The notes under the pieces were generated by a model. The model had not been told where the DNA came from. It saw only the letters and a program-made list of their open reading frames with translations, and did no database searches. Shown here piece by piece: positions 1 to 7,706 of a DNA stretch of 10,463 nucleotides. The position numbers and the translations under genes were made by a program. Position 1 is the stretch's first letter; every line of letters starts with the position of its first letter. This DNA is from Candidatus Zixiibacteriota bacterium (GTDB taxonomy: Bacteria; Zixibacteria; MSB-5A5; GN15; FEB-12). The stretch is taken from positions 1-10,463 of the forward strand of contig JAOZPL010000040.1 of the NCBI GenBank assembly GCA_029932795.1. The letters are read 5' to 3'.

Positions 1-392
1 TGGATTTCGTACGATACGGTGGCTCACTGGTTGTTCTGGGTCAGCCGAACGAATGGCTGACAGGCATCTTACCGGTTTCGCTCGTCCCATCACGCGAGGT
101 CGTCAACAAAGCTGAGCTTCTCAACCTTATTCCCAAAGCCAGAATCCTAAGCGGGCCACACGTTATTTCCGAAGACGAACTGCTGTCCGCATTTGACCGG
201 CGACAGGTTGTGACGGCGGCCGTTGTCTCCCCTTCCGAACGGGTCTATGTGACCCCGACTGGTGCAACCTTGCTGTCTGTCTCCCGTCTGGGCAATGGTC
301 AGATTATCTATTGCGGTTTGCCGCTCCTGGAGATGATCTCAAAACTCAACCTTGAAGCGATCCATCTTCTCGCCAACATTCTCAACTATTAA
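1..392 (+). CDS. C-terminal part of a probable PIG-L-type protein with an amidotransferase-like domain (5' end outside window)
   Basis: The reading frame is open from base 3 to the TAA at 390-392, so about 129 residues of a longer protein are visible. It starts with a GGSLVVLGQPNEW segment, has RILSGPHVIS in the middle, and ends with GNGQIIYCGLPLLE followed by HLLANILNY. The order (a 'GG-LVV' strand, a 'P-x-x-I' turn, a 'GxGxxxYxGLxL' strand and a terminal 'ANIL' helix) resembles the class-I glutamine-amidotransferase-like domain at the C-terminus of many PIG-L family deacetylases in FCB bacteria. The deacetylase domain, if present, lies upstream of the window. No catalytic Cys is seen in this part. 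The gene ends 40 bases before the next one and could share its transcript. The family assignment is from remembered pattern only. Confidence 0.5.
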   Translation, partial: DFVRYGGSLVVLGQPNEWLTGILPVSLVPSREVVNKAELLNLIPKARILSGPHVISEDELLSAFDRRQVVTAAVVSPSERVYVTPTGATLLSVSRLGNGQIIYCGLPLLEMISKLNLEAIHLLANILNY

Positions 393-432
393 ATGATGTG
401 TTTGTGTAAGGTCGTAAGGTGGTAACGAGACG

Positions 433-1245
433 ATGAAGAACGGGCTGACCAGAGCCGAAGCGAAAAAGATGCTGGCATTCGCCTGCGAGACCGCTTTCGG
501 CGCTGGCGACATACTCAGGAAGGGGTTCAATCGCTCAATCCGAGTGGCCTTCAAAGGCCGGATAAACCCGGTGACGGAGTACGATCTCAAATCCGAGAAG
601 TACATTACCAACCGGATAGCTGCCGCCTATCCGCAACACGATATTCTAACCGAGGAAGGAAGCGCGACCAGCAAGGCATCACCGTATCGCTGGATTATCG
701 ATCCCCTTGACGGCACAGTCAATTACTCGCATGGCTTCCCGATCTACTGCGTTTCGATTGCGCTGGAGCACAAAGGCAAGATGACTGTCGGAGCGGTTTA
801 TGATCCGGAACACGAGGAACTGTTTTCGGCAGCCCTGGGGATGGGAGCGGGTCTCAATGGACGGAGAATCCATGTTTCCACGGAGAGGAGGCTGCAGCGT
901 TCCCTGCTGGCGACCGGCTTCGCTTACGATATCGGCAAAGCGAGAAGGAATAATCTCGGCCTGTTTGCCCGTATGGCCAAGCAGGCACAAGGAATAAGGC
1001 GCCCCGGTTCGGCGGCTATCGACCTCTGCTGGCTGGCGGCTGGGCGAATCGACGGCTTCTGGGAGTTGAAGCTGCATCCCTGGGATACGGCTGCCGCCGT
1101 GCTGGTGGTCGAAGAAGCAGGCGGAAAGGTATCCCGCCTGGACGGGCGCTCCTACTCAATATTTGACAAAGATGTACTGGCTTCGAACAGCCATCTGCAC
1201 CGCTCGATGCAGGCGATACTGAGCGGGCGTAAAGGGAGGCGTTAA
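433..1245 (+). CDS. suhB: Inositol monophosphatase family protein (SuhB-like)
   Basis: A 270-residue protein of normal length for the Mg-dependent inositol monophosphatase family, which hydrolyses inositol-1-phosphate or related sugar and nucleotide phosphates in the cytoplasm. Signatures are all present: TEEGS at residues 73-77 (metal-binding Glu), WIIDPLDGTVNY at 87-98 (metal ligands D90 and D93), and HPWDTAAAVLVVEEAGG near 215-231 (third metal Asp, D218). The start ATG at 433 follows an AAGGTGG-like ribosome binding site. It sits 40 bases after the previous gene and 43 bases before glmM, consistent with one operon. In E. coli SuhB also acts in rRNA antitermination; nothing here tests that. 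The substrate may differ (for example FBPase- or CysQ-like activity), so the symbol is by family resemblance. Confidence 0.9.
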   Translation: MKNGLTRAEAKKMLAFACETAFGAGDILRKGFNRSIRVAFKGRINPVTEYDLKSEKYITNRIAAAYPQHDILTEEGSATSKASPYRWIIDPLDGTVNYSHGFPIYCVSIALEHKGKMTVGAVYDPEHEELFSAALGMGAGLNGRRIHVSTERRLQRSLLATGFAYDIGKARRNNLGLFARMAKQAQGIRRPGSAAIDLCWLAAGRIDGFWELKLHPWDTAAAVLVVEEAGGKVSRLDGRSYSIFDKDVLASNSHLHRSMQAILSGRKGRR

Positions 1246-1288
1246 TTCCTGTCATTTTCCACGGGATTGTTTCGATACAATAGGTAAT

Positions 1289-2647
1289 ATGAAGAAACAA
1301 CAACTGGTAAAATCAACCTCCGGAATCCGGGGTGTAGTCGGCAATGGCCTCGACCCGGTGATGGCATCTGCCTACGGTGCTGCTTTCGGTACGTTCCTGA
1401 AAAAGGGAACAGTGGTGGTTGGATCCGATACCAGGCCCTCAGGGGAGATGGTCCGTCAGGCAGTTGTTTCCGGGCTTGTGTCGGTGGGGATTAATGTGAT
1501 TGACATCGGGATTGTGCCGACACCGACGGTTGAGATTGCTGTTAAGCAGCTCAATGCTGACGGCGGGATCTGCGTCACGGCCTCACATAATCCGGCTGAG
1601 TGGAATGCCCTGAAGTTTTTCAACCGGGCTGGCGAGTTCATCACACCCGCACAATACCGGATTCTGGAAAAGATTTTCAACCTGCAGAGTTTTGCCTATA
1701 AGCCATTTGACAAGCTCGGCAACATCAGTTATCAGGACAAGTGGATCGACAAACATATCAGGAAGACGCTGGCCGTCAAAACGGTCGATCGAGCGGCCAT
1801 CAAGAAGCGACACTTCAAAGTCGTGGTGGACGCAATCAACGGCGCCGGCTCGGTTGCTCTGCCATTCCTTCTGGAAAAACTCGGAGCCAAAGTGATCAAG
1901 ATAAACTGCTATGGCAACGGCAACTTCATTCACGGAGCGGAACCGATCCCGGAAAACCTGGAGCAGCTTTGCCGCGCGGTCAAGAAGCACAAGGCAGATC
2001 TGGGGATGGCCTGCGACCCGGATGCCGATCGCCTGGCTTTGGTGGATGAACGCGGCCAGCCGGTTGGCGAGGAACTGACTCTGACCATCGCCGTGATGGA
2101 GGTCCTCAGAAAAACACGCGGTATCACCGTGATTAACCTGTCCACCTCACGTACAACCGCTGATATCGCCAAGGCGCTCGGATCACAGGTTCTCTACTCC
2201 AGAGTCGGCGAAGCGAACGTGGTAGCTATGATGCATAGCAAGGGAGCGATCATAGGTGGTGAGGGAAACGGCGGCGTTATCTACCCGTCGTTTCACGCCG
2301 GCCGAGATTCACTGATTGCCGCAGCCCTGGTTCTCTCGGCCCTGGCCTGGGGGAAAAAGAGCCTCTCGGCACTTGTTAAAACCTTCCCCAGGTATTACAA
2401 TATAAAGTCAAAAGCACCTCTGCCGGCTGACTTCCCGGCAAGACTCAAGCGCTTTGAGAGAAAAGCACAGGACCTTTTGGGTAAGTATAAAATCGACCGC
2501 CGTGACGGTCTGCGGTTTGATTTTTCCGACGGCTGGTTTCAGTTGCGAGCGTCAAACACGGAACCGATTTTCAGGCTCATAGTGGAGACAACCGACCAGA
2601 AGTGGACAGAGACGTTGCGCAGACAAGTTATCAGGTTCTTTAGATAG
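1289..2647 (+). CDS. glmM: Phosphoglucosamine mutase GlmM (alpha-D-phosphohexomutase family)
   Basis: A 452-residue phosphohexomutase that should interconvert glucosamine-6-phosphate and glucosamine-1-phosphate on the way to UDP-GlcNAc. Motifs in order: TSGIRG at 10-15; the active-site serine loop TASHNP at 97-102 (S99 is phosphorylated); the metal loop DPDADR at 243-248; the sugar-binding loop GGEGNGG at 323-329; and the phosphate-binding RASNTEP at 420-426. The GEGNGG loop and the 'SGIRG-GLDP' start resemble the archaeal/Bacteroidetes style of GlmM rather than the E. coli one. Related enzymes use mannose or glucose phosphates, but glmS starting 15 bases downstream supports the glucosamine assignment. 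The ATG at 1289 has only a weak ribosome binding site (AGGT), so translation may depend on readthrough from suhB. Confidence 0.92.
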   Translation: MKKQQLVKSTSGIRGVVGNGLDPVMASAYGAAFGTFLKKGTVVVGSDTRPSGEMVRQAVVSGLVSVGINVIDIGIVPTPTVEIAVKQLNADGGICVTASHNPAEWNALKFFNRAGEFITPAQYRILEKIFNLQSFAYKPFDKLGNISYQDKWIDKHIRKTLAVKTVDRAAIKKRHFKVVVDAINGAGSVALPFLLEKLGAKVIKINCYGNGNFIHGAEPIPENLEQLCRAVKKHKADLGMACDPDADRLALVDERGQPVGEELTLTIAVMEVLRKTRGITVINLSTSRTTADIAKALGSQVLYSRVGEANVVAMMHSKGAIIGGEGNGGVIYPSFHAGRDSLIAAALVLSALAWGKKSLSALVKTFPRYYNIKSKAPLPADFPARLKRFERKAQDLLGKYKIDRRDGLRFDFSDGWFQLRASNTEPIFRLIVETTDQKWTETLRRQVIRFFR

Positions 2648-2662
2648 GAACGGGCATTAAAG

Positions 2663-4489
2663 ATGTGTGGTATTGTGGGTTATGTGGGACACCGTCAGGC
2701 ACAGCCGATTCTGCTCAGCGGTTTGAAGCGGCTGGAATATCGTGGCTATGACTCTGCAGGTATCGCTCTCTTGACCGATAGCGGGTTGATGGTATCCAAG
2801 TCGGTCGGCAAAATCAGCATGCTCGAGGCAGTCCTCGGCGACAGTGAACACAAGAGCACCCACGGCATCGCACACACCAGGTGGGCCACCCACGGCGAGC
2901 CGAACGAGGTGAATGCTCACCCCCATACCGACGCCGCCTGTGAGATCGCGCTGGTCCACAACGGTATTATTGAAAATTACCGTACTCTGAAGGAATACCT
3001 GATGCGTAAGGGTTATAAAGCCAGGACCGACACGGATACCGAAATCCTGGTTCATCTCATTCATTTCAACTACAATGGTGATCTGACGGAAGCGGTTCGC
3101 ACAGCGCTCACGCAGGTCGAAGGCACTTACGGCATCGCCGTGGTGTCATCGCACCACCCGGACCTGATTATCGCCGCCCGGAAAGGCTCACCACTGGTCG
3201 TTGGCCTTGGCGAGGGCGAAAACTTTGTGGCCTCCGATATCTCTGCCATGCTGGAGCACACCAAGCGGGTGGTGTATCTGGAGGACGGCGAGATCGCCTC
3301 CGTTACACCAAATGACTATCATATCACGACGATTCAGAACGTCGAGATCACACCACGCATCCAGGAGATAAGCTGGTCACTGGATATGATCGAAAAGAGC
3401 GGCTACGACCACTTCATGCTCAAAGAAATCCACGAGCAGCCGGCCACGCTTCGCAACGCCCACCGGGGACGGCTGAACTTCGAGAAAGGCATCGCCCGGC
3501 TCAATGGCCTGAACCTGCAGTACGATGAACTCCGCCGGATCAAGCGGGTTATTATTACCGCTTGTGGCACATCCTGGCATTCGGCTTTGATCGGCAAGTA
3601 CATAATCGAGGAGATGGCGCGGATTCCGGTCGAGGTGGAGTACGCCTCCGAATTCCGATACCGTTCGCCGATCATCGATGAGAACACCATTCTCTTCGCC
3701 GTCAGTCAGTCAGGCGAAACCGCCGACACGCTGGCCGCCATGCGCGAAGCGAAAACGCGAGGCTGCACTGTCCTCGGTGTGGTCAATGTCGTCGGCTCGA
3801 CCATCGCCCGTGATTCCGATGGCGGCGTATACATCCACGCCGGCCCGGAGATCGGTGTCGCCTCAACCAAGGCGTTCACTTCGCAAGTGATGGTCCTGGC
3901 ACTGATCGGCAATCTGCTCGGCCGCATGCGGCAACTGTCGGTGCAGGAAAGTCAGGAGATGATCGAGTGGATTCAAAAAATCCCTGATCAGATTGAGGAA
4001 ATCTTCGCTACCGAAGATTCGATCAAAGAAATCGCAAAAGCCTACTACGAAAAAAACAACTTCCTATATCTGGGACGTGGGATCAACTATCCGGTCGCTC
4101 TCGAAGGTGCCCTGAAATTGAAAGAGATTTCCTACATCCACGCCGAGGGGTACCCGGCCGCCGAGATGAAGCATGGCCCGATTGCCCTGATCGACGAGAA
4201 TATGCCGGTAGTTGTCATAGCCCTGAAAGATCCGGTGTATGACAAAGTCATGTCCAATATCGCTGAGGTTCAGGCGAGAAACGGCCACGTGATTGCCATC
4301 GCCACCGAAGGTGATACTGAGATTGTGGAACGCGTCAATCACGTCCTCTATGTACCGCAGACCCATCGCCTCTTCACGCCACTCCTGTCAGTGATTCCTT
4401 TGCAGTTGCTGGCCTATCATATCGCCGTCATGCGGGGGTGCTCGGTTGACCAGCCGCGCAACCTGGCTAAATCCGTGACAGTTGAGTGA
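2663..4489 (+). CDS. glmS: Glutamine--fructose-6-phosphate aminotransferase (isomerizing) GlmS
   Basis: A 608-residue full-length GlmS, which makes glucosamine-6-phosphate from fructose-6-phosphate and glutamine, the committed step of amino-sugar synthesis. It begins MCGIVGYVG; after Met removal Cys becomes the N-terminal nucleophile of the class-II glutaminase domain (about 1-220, with HTRWATHG near 71-78 and VHNGIIENY near 98-106). Two SIS sugar-isomerase domains follow: the first with CGTS near 300 and SQSGETADT near 347; the second from about 460, with ALKLKEISYIHAEGYPA and MKHGPIALI. It ends with the family's QPRNLAKSVTVE tail. The frame is intact and stops at TGA 4487-4489. The 15-base gap to glmM leaves no room for a glmS ribozyme or other leader. 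The ribosome binding site is weak, suggesting cotranslation with glmM. Confidence 0.97.
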   Translation: MCGIVGYVGHRQAQPILLSGLKRLEYRGYDSAGIALLTDSGLMVSKSVGKISMLEAVLGDSEHKSTHGIAHTRWATHGEPNEVNAHPHTDAACEIALVHNGIIENYRTLKEYLMRKGYKARTDTDTEILVHLIHFNYNGDLTEAVRTALTQVEGTYGIAVVSSHHPDLIIAARKGSPLVVGLGEGENFVASDISAMLEHTKRVVYLEDGEIASVTPNDYHITTIQNVEITPRIQEISWSLDMIEKSGYDHFMLKEIHEQPATLRNAHRGRLNFEKGIARLNGLNLQYDELRRIKRVIITACGTSWHSALIGKYIIEEMARIPVEVEYASEFRYRSPIIDENTILFAVSQSGETADTLAAMREAKTRGCTVLGVVNVVGSTIARDSDGGVYIHAGPEIGVASTKAFTSQVMVLALIGNLLGRMRQLSVQESQEMIEWIQKIPDQIEEIFATEDSIKEIAKAYYEKNNFLYLGRGINYPVALEGALKLKEISYIHAEGYPAAEMKHGPIALIDENMPVVVIALKDPVYDKVMSNIAEVQARNGHVIAIATEGDTEIVERVNHVLYVPQTHRLFTPLLSVIPLQLLAYHIAVMRGCSVDQPRNLAKSVTVE

Positions 4490-4588
4490 CAAAAAAGCAA
4501 TCACACTGTTTGTGCTGAATACATATCCGCCGCTGCCGGCATGACTACCGCTATTACACAGGAACTTGTCATGGGGCTCGACATACTG

Positions 4589-4617
4589 TTGCCTGGCGAC
4601 CACCCTTTGGCTATATT
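4589..4617 (+). promoter_or_regulatory. Predicted sigma70-type promoter for the GNAT gene
   Basis: TTGCCT at 4589-4594 and TATATT at 4612-4617 are separated by exactly 17 bases, matching the -35/-10 consensus at 4 and 5 of 6 positions. Transcription would begin near 4624, giving a leader of about 26 bases before the ATG at 4650. It lies in the 160-base gap after glmS, the largest gap on the + strand half, so the two downstream genes are probably a separate transcript. The rest of the gap (4490-4588) shows nothing I can name. Confidence 0.5.
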
Positions 4618-4649
4618 CAATTCTCTTAAACTTGTGGGAGGTGAATCTG

Positions 4650-5129
4650 ATGTCCGAACCGACCCGTGTCAAAGCCGATATTATCCCGTACGCGGCCGAA
4701 TACTCGCAGTTGGTCCGCTCCTGGATCGACTCCGAAGAAACTTTCCGCAATGTTTGCCGCGGAACCGAGTTTCCCCCACCGGATGACATTATTGACTCCT
4801 GGCAGCGGGCAGAACTCGCCGCCTACCTGCTTTCCTCCGACGGCAAGCCGGTGGCCTATGGCGAACTGTGGGAGCGGAAAATGGAGCGGGCGGTCGAGAT
4901 CGCCCACCTGATAGTAGATCCCTACAAGCGATCCCGGGGATACGGCACCAAGATGCTGGAGTTGCTCTACAACCGGGCCGCTGCCCGCCCGGGGATCACC
5001 AAAGTCCTGATAAACCTTTATGCCGACAGCGAGGAAGCGCTCGGCTGCTTTCTCAAGGCCGGCTTTGAGCTGACCGGCACCGCCCGACATGTGCAGGGCC
5101 TGCAAATGATGCGGGTGGTACGACGATAG
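4650..5129 (+). CDS. GNAT-family N-acetyltransferase
   Basis: A 159-residue GCN5-related acetyltransferase that should move an acetyl group from acetyl-CoA to an amine; the acceptor cannot be told. The acetyl-CoA-binding motif A is clear at about 85-103 (AHLIVDPYKRSRGYGTKML, with the R-x-x-G-Y-G loop), followed by INLYADSEEA and the motif-B segment CFLKAGFELTG near 133-143. A longer in-frame start at 4566 is unlikely: it would add a hydrophobic, Trp/Leu-rich 28-residue extension not expected in this family, and it overlaps the predicted promoter. The ATG at 4650 has an excellent ribosome binding site, GGGAGGTG at 4636-4643. The crotonase gene starts 42 bases after its stop and probably shares its transcript. 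Confidence 0.88.
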   Translation: MSEPTRVKADIIPYAAEYSQLVRSWIDSEETFRNVCRGTEFPPPDDIIDSWQRAELAAYLLSSDGKPVAYGELWERKMERAVEIAHLIVDPYKRSRGYGTKMLELLYNRAAARPGITKVLINLYADSEEALGCFLKAGFELTGTARHVQGLQMMRVVRR

Positions 5130-5171
5130 CGACAAAATGACAAAGCTAACATAGAGTCAAAGGAAACCACC

Positions 5172-5957
5172 ATGGCCGAGTTCAAAAACATTCTGATTGA
5201 AAAGACCGACGACATTCGTGTTGTGAAGATCAACCGGGAACGCGCTCTCAATGCTCTGGACAAGGAGACGATCGCGGAACTCCAAGAGTTCTTCACCAAT
5301 CACTGGTCGGATGACAGCCTTCACTGCGTAATACTCACCGGTGCCGGAGAAAAGGCTTTCGTGGCCGGAGCCGACATCACCGAGCTGGCCCAGCTAGATG
5401 TCCGCTCGGGCAATGAACTCTCGGCACGCGGCAATTATCTGATGAAAACTATCCAGTATTTCCCCAAACCGGTCATTGCCGCTATAAACGGCTTTGCTCT
5501 GGGCGGGGGATGCGAGATGGCAATGGCCTGTGATATCCGGCTGGCTTCCGAAAAGGCCAAACTGGGGCAGCCGGAGATCAGTCTCGGTATTATCCCCGGC
5601 TTTGGCGGCACGCAGCGATTGCCACGACTGGTCGGGCGTGGCAAGGCGATGCAGCTTATCCTTACCGGCGGGATGATCAACGCTCAAGAGGCGCACCGGA
5701 TCGGGCTGGTGGACGAGATATACCCGCCGGAGCAGCTAATGGACAAGGCGATGGAAATGGCCAAACTGATCTGCTCCAAAGGGCCGGTGGCGGTCGCTCT
5801 GGCCAAAGAGTGTGTCAACCGCGGACTGGATGTCAGCCTGCCCATTGGCTGTGACTTTGAGAAAGCCAACTTCGCCCAGGTCTGCGGCACCGACGACAAG
5901 ACCGAAGGCTGCAAGGCCTTCCTGGAAAAACGCCCCGCGAAGTTTACGGGGAAATAG
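5172..5957 (+). CDS. Enoyl-CoA hydratase / crotonase family protein
   Basis: A 261-residue cytoplasmic crotonase-fold protein of usual length. It carries the oxyanion-hole segments FVAGADI (63-69) and ALGGGCEMA (109-117), and both acid/base glutamates of true hydratases: E115 in GGGCE and E135 in GQPEISLGIIPG, 20 residues apart as in the rat mitochondrial enzyme. FGGTQRLPRLVG follows, also typical. It should hydrate trans-2-enoyl-CoA (for example crotonyl-CoA) to 3-hydroxyacyl-CoA in fatty-acid beta-oxidation or butyrate-type metabolism. Having both glutamates argues against the isomerase or naphthoate-synthase subfamilies. The ATG follows AAAGGAAA at a suitable distance. No other beta-oxidation gene is nearby, so chain-length preference and pathway direction cannot be read from context. 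Confidence 0.93.
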   Translation: MAEFKNILIEKTDDIRVVKINRERALNALDKETIAELQEFFTNHWSDDSLHCVILTGAGEKAFVAGADITELAQLDVRSGNELSARGNYLMKTIQYFPKPVIAAINGFALGGGCEMAMACDIRLASEKAKLGQPEISLGIIPGFGGTQRLPRLVGRGKAMQLILTGGMINAQEAHRIGLVDEIYPPEQLMDKAMEMAKLICSKGPVAVALAKECVNRGLDVSLPIGCDFEKANFAQVCGTDDKTEGCKAFLEKRPAKFTGK

Positions 5958-5970
5958 AATGTCGTAATGT

Positions 5971-5996
5971 GGTGTCAGGCGACCCCGCCTGACACC
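5971..5996. repeat. Perfect 11-bp inverted repeat between convergent genes
   Basis: GGTGTCAGGCG (5971-5981) and CGCCTGACACC (5986-5996) are perfectly complementary around a 4-base ACCC loop. The hairpin lies between the ends of the crotonase gene (+) and the sixA-like gene (-). Neither side has a T-run, so it is not a classical intrinsic terminator. It could be a factor-aided terminator, an mRNA-stabilising end, or one copy of a dispersed REP-like palindrome. A second imperfect hairpin follows at 6012-6030 (TCCATCCGC / GCGGTGGA with one bulged T). Confidence 0.7.
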
Positions 5997-6046
5997 CCCA
6001 CATCAGGGTGGTCCATCCGCCTGCGGTGGATTCCTTACGTGGTCGC

Positions 6047-6517
6047 TCAAGCAGCCACAACATCCGGTGTCACCATCCACCCGACGGCCCACGATCCGCT
6101 TTCATCCCTGCTGAGGGAGACGATCCCTGCGTTGTGGAAAGCAATCACGGTCTTGTTCTCGTCGCCGCATAGAAGGTTAGAAGCCAGCTTGGACAGGTGC
6201 GGCAGGTGCCCAACCAGCATGATGTCATCGGTTATGTCACCCAGGCGAGCAGCCCAGATCGAAGGCTCAGCCATTGGCTCCAGTCCCTCCGCTACTGCAA
6301 TGCCACTAGTCGGTTTCAAATGTTCAGCTAGCAGCTTGGCCGTTTGCTCAGCTCTGGTCTTCCCACTGTGCATGATGCTGGTTACAATGATGTTTGCCTG
6401 CCCGGCCGCAAAGGCCGCAACTTTCTTGACATCAGCCCGTCCCTTGTCTGAAAGTGACCGTTGCGGGTCTTCTTCTTTAGGTCGCGCCTCACCATGCTGC
6501 ATTAAGTACAGATTCAT
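6047..6517 (-). CDS. sixA: Phosphohistidine phosphatase SixA-like (histidine phosphatase superfamily)
   Basis: A 156-residue cytoplasmic member of the histidine-phosphatase (phosphoglycerate-mutase-like) superfamily, of SixA size. It starts MNLYLMQHGEA, with catalytic His at residue 8. SGKTRAEQTA (R55) and LVGHLPHLSK (second His, H104) supply the other core residues. SixA of E. coli removes phosphate from phosphohistidine of signalling or phosphotransferase proteins; the target here is unknown. The family's RHG motif reads QHG here, which I recall from a subgroup of SixA-like proteins. The start is supported by GGAGG on the minus strand (6526-6530), 8 bases from the ATG. It starts 17 bases after the PorV-like gene stops, so the two are probably cotranscribed. 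Confidence 0.85.
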   Translation of the reverse strand: MNLYLMQHGEARPKEEDPQRSLSDKGRADVKKVAAFAAGQANIIVTSIMHSGKTRAEQTAKLLAEHLKPTSGIAVAEGLEPMAEPSIWAARLGDITDDIMLVGHLPHLSKLASNLLCGDENKTVIAFHNAGIVSLSRDESGSWAVGWMVTPDVVAA

Positions 6518-6534
6518 CCAGATCGCCTCCCAGC

Positions 6535-7530
6535 CTAAAACCGATACCCCGCACTGACCCGGTAGGTCTCGTCGAGGTCGTCGTGGTGAAGGTAAGCGAA
6601 ATCAACCGTGATGTTCCTGACATCCACACCGCCACCGGCAGTGAAACGCCCCATGTCAAACCCGGCCCGGCCAAAGAGCATCTCCCGGTAGCCCAGCTCC
6701 CAGCCCCAGTGCGTGTCGAGCGAGATGTCGCCGCTCCAGAACTGGGCTGCCTGCCTGATCCCCTCGAACTTGAAGTCACCCCCGGCCATCATCCGACCGG
6801 TAAAGTCGTCATACGTATACTGGAGCATGACTCCCGGTTTAACAGTCGGATAGATCGATTCGGTGTTGGCGTCGGTTTCAAACGTGGAATCGTTATCGTG
6901 GATCTCCGAGCCTCCGGAATAGCGAATGAATCCCGTTGTCACATCGGTCACCATGAGGCCAACCTGAACATACTTGCTCATGCGATAAAGCGCCCCGGCG
7001 TCCATCGTCAGACCATACCCGGACTCGGTGCCGATATCGCGATAGATCACTTTGGCGGTCAGGCCGAAATCGATCAGCGATTTAATTTTTCCGGACAGCG
7101 CGGCTGAGAAAAGAAAGTCACCGTGTGACTCCTCCCGCACCACGTACGGGCGCTCATACTGGTTAAGCTGCGTTATTTTGATCCCCCCGCCACCCAGATA
7201 GTAGATGTAGAATCCGAACGAGCGGATGAGCGAGGCGTTATCGCCATGGGCATCTGTGTACGAGAGAAAATCATGGTTCAGCAACGATCCGAATGTCTCG
7301 GCGTGCATGGCGGTCACGTAACGTCCGCTCAGACGGTTCATACCGGCCGGGTTCCAATAAGCGGCGGTGCCGTCGAACGGGCCGGCTATCACGGCTCCAC
7401 CGAGCGCCAGACCACGAGCGCCAACCCCAAGTGAAAATGCATCACCGGCATACTTGGCCGCCCGTGGACCGGAGGCTGTCAGTATTATCACGGCGAGTGC
7501 GATAAACGCTTTTGAGATCAGATTTCTCAT
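6535..7530 (-). CDS. PorV/PorQ-family outer-membrane protein
   Basis: A 331-residue protein with an N-terminal signal sequence (basic MRNLISK, hydrophobic stretch, cleavage likely after about residue 24). The family signature follows: GVGARGLALGGA at about 35-46 and TAAYWNPAGM at about 55-64. Alternating Gly/Tyr-rich strands fill the rest, and it ends with YRF, the terminal aromatic typical of outer-membrane beta-barrels. This is the PorV/PorQ (UPF0164, FadL-like) family common in FCB bacteria. PorV is a type IX secretion shuttle, but many paralogues have no known role. No type IX gene and no C-terminal sorting domain is visible in this window, so the specific role is open. It starts 176 bases from the upstream gene, with no strong ribosome binding site. 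Confidence 0.82.
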   Translation of the reverse strand: MRNLISKAFIALAVIILTASGPRAAKYAGDAFSLGVGARGLALGGAVIAGPFDGTAAYWNPAGMNRLSGRYVTAMHAETFGSLLNHDFLSYTDAHGDNASLIRSFGFYIYYLGGGGIKITQLNQYERPYVVREESHGDFLFSAALSGKIKSLIDFGLTAKVIYRDIGTESGYGLTMDAGALYRMSKYVQVGLMVTDVTTGFIRYSGGSEIHDNDSTFETDANTESIYPTVKPGVMLQYTYDDFTGRMMAGGDFKFEGIRQAAQFWSGDISLDTHWGWELGYREMLFGRAGFDMGRFTAGGGVDVRNITVDFAYLHHDDLDETYRVSAGYRF

Positions 7531-7606
7531 TCATGCACCGAGCAACAATTGTCATGCGGCTGGCTCATAAGGCAGAGTCGGTTCCGCATTGTGATCGGTT
7601 TAGAAC

Positions 7607-7635
7607 AGAATAATAAATGGATGCCCGTCGGCCAA
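7607..7635 (-). promoter_or_regulatory. Weak candidate promoter for the PorV-like gene
   Basis: On the minus strand TTGGCC (7630-7635) and TATTCT (7607-7612) are spaced by 17 bases, each matching the sigma70 consensus at 4 of 6 positions. It lies between the terminator of the upstream gene and the PorV start, where a promoter is expected. The leader would be about 70 bases. The match is weak and FCB bacteria may use other promoter consensus sequences. Confidence 0.25.
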
Positions 7636-7659
7636 GCGGCAATGCTGTCATCAAGGCAC

Positions 7660-7685
7660 AAAAAAGCGGGAGGTCCGCCTCCCGC
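7660..7685 (-). terminator. Rho-independent terminator of the HMA-domain gene
   Basis: An 8-bp perfect GC-rich stem (GCGGGAGG / CCTCCCGC) with a 4-base loop occupies 7666-7685. On the minus strand it is followed directly by six T residues (7660-7665). It starts 21 bases after the stop of the HMA-domain gene and is correctly oriented for it. It therefore separates that gene from the PorV-like gene downstream. Confidence 0.9.
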
Positions 7686-7706
7686 CGATACGTTACCACC
7701 AGAACT

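Noticed and set aside
1276..1281. TACAAT as a -10 box for glmM
   Set aside because: It lies only about 8 bases before the ATG and has no -35 match at the proper spacing (CATTTT).
2648..2662. glmS ribozyme or other leader riboswitch
   Set aside because: Only 15 bases separate glmM from glmS, far too short for the ribozyme.
4566..4649. Upstream start adding a hydrophobic N-terminus to the GNAT protein
   Set aside because: The extension overlaps a good promoter, and a GGGAGGTG ribosome binding site precedes the internal ATG at 4650; it is not a real membrane segment.
4626..5135. 169-codon minus-strand open frame opposite the GNAT gene
   Set aside because: Antisense shadow; the + strand frame has the acetyl-CoA-binding motif and a strong ribosome binding site.
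5967..6557. 196-codon + strand open frame after the crotonase gene
   Set aside because: It reads through the 5971-5996 hairpin and antisense to the sixA-like gene, which has clear catalytic motifs and a strong ribosome binding site.
6583..7107. 174-codon + strand open frame
   Set aside because: Shadow of the PorV-like gene on the minus strand, which has a signal peptide and family motifs.
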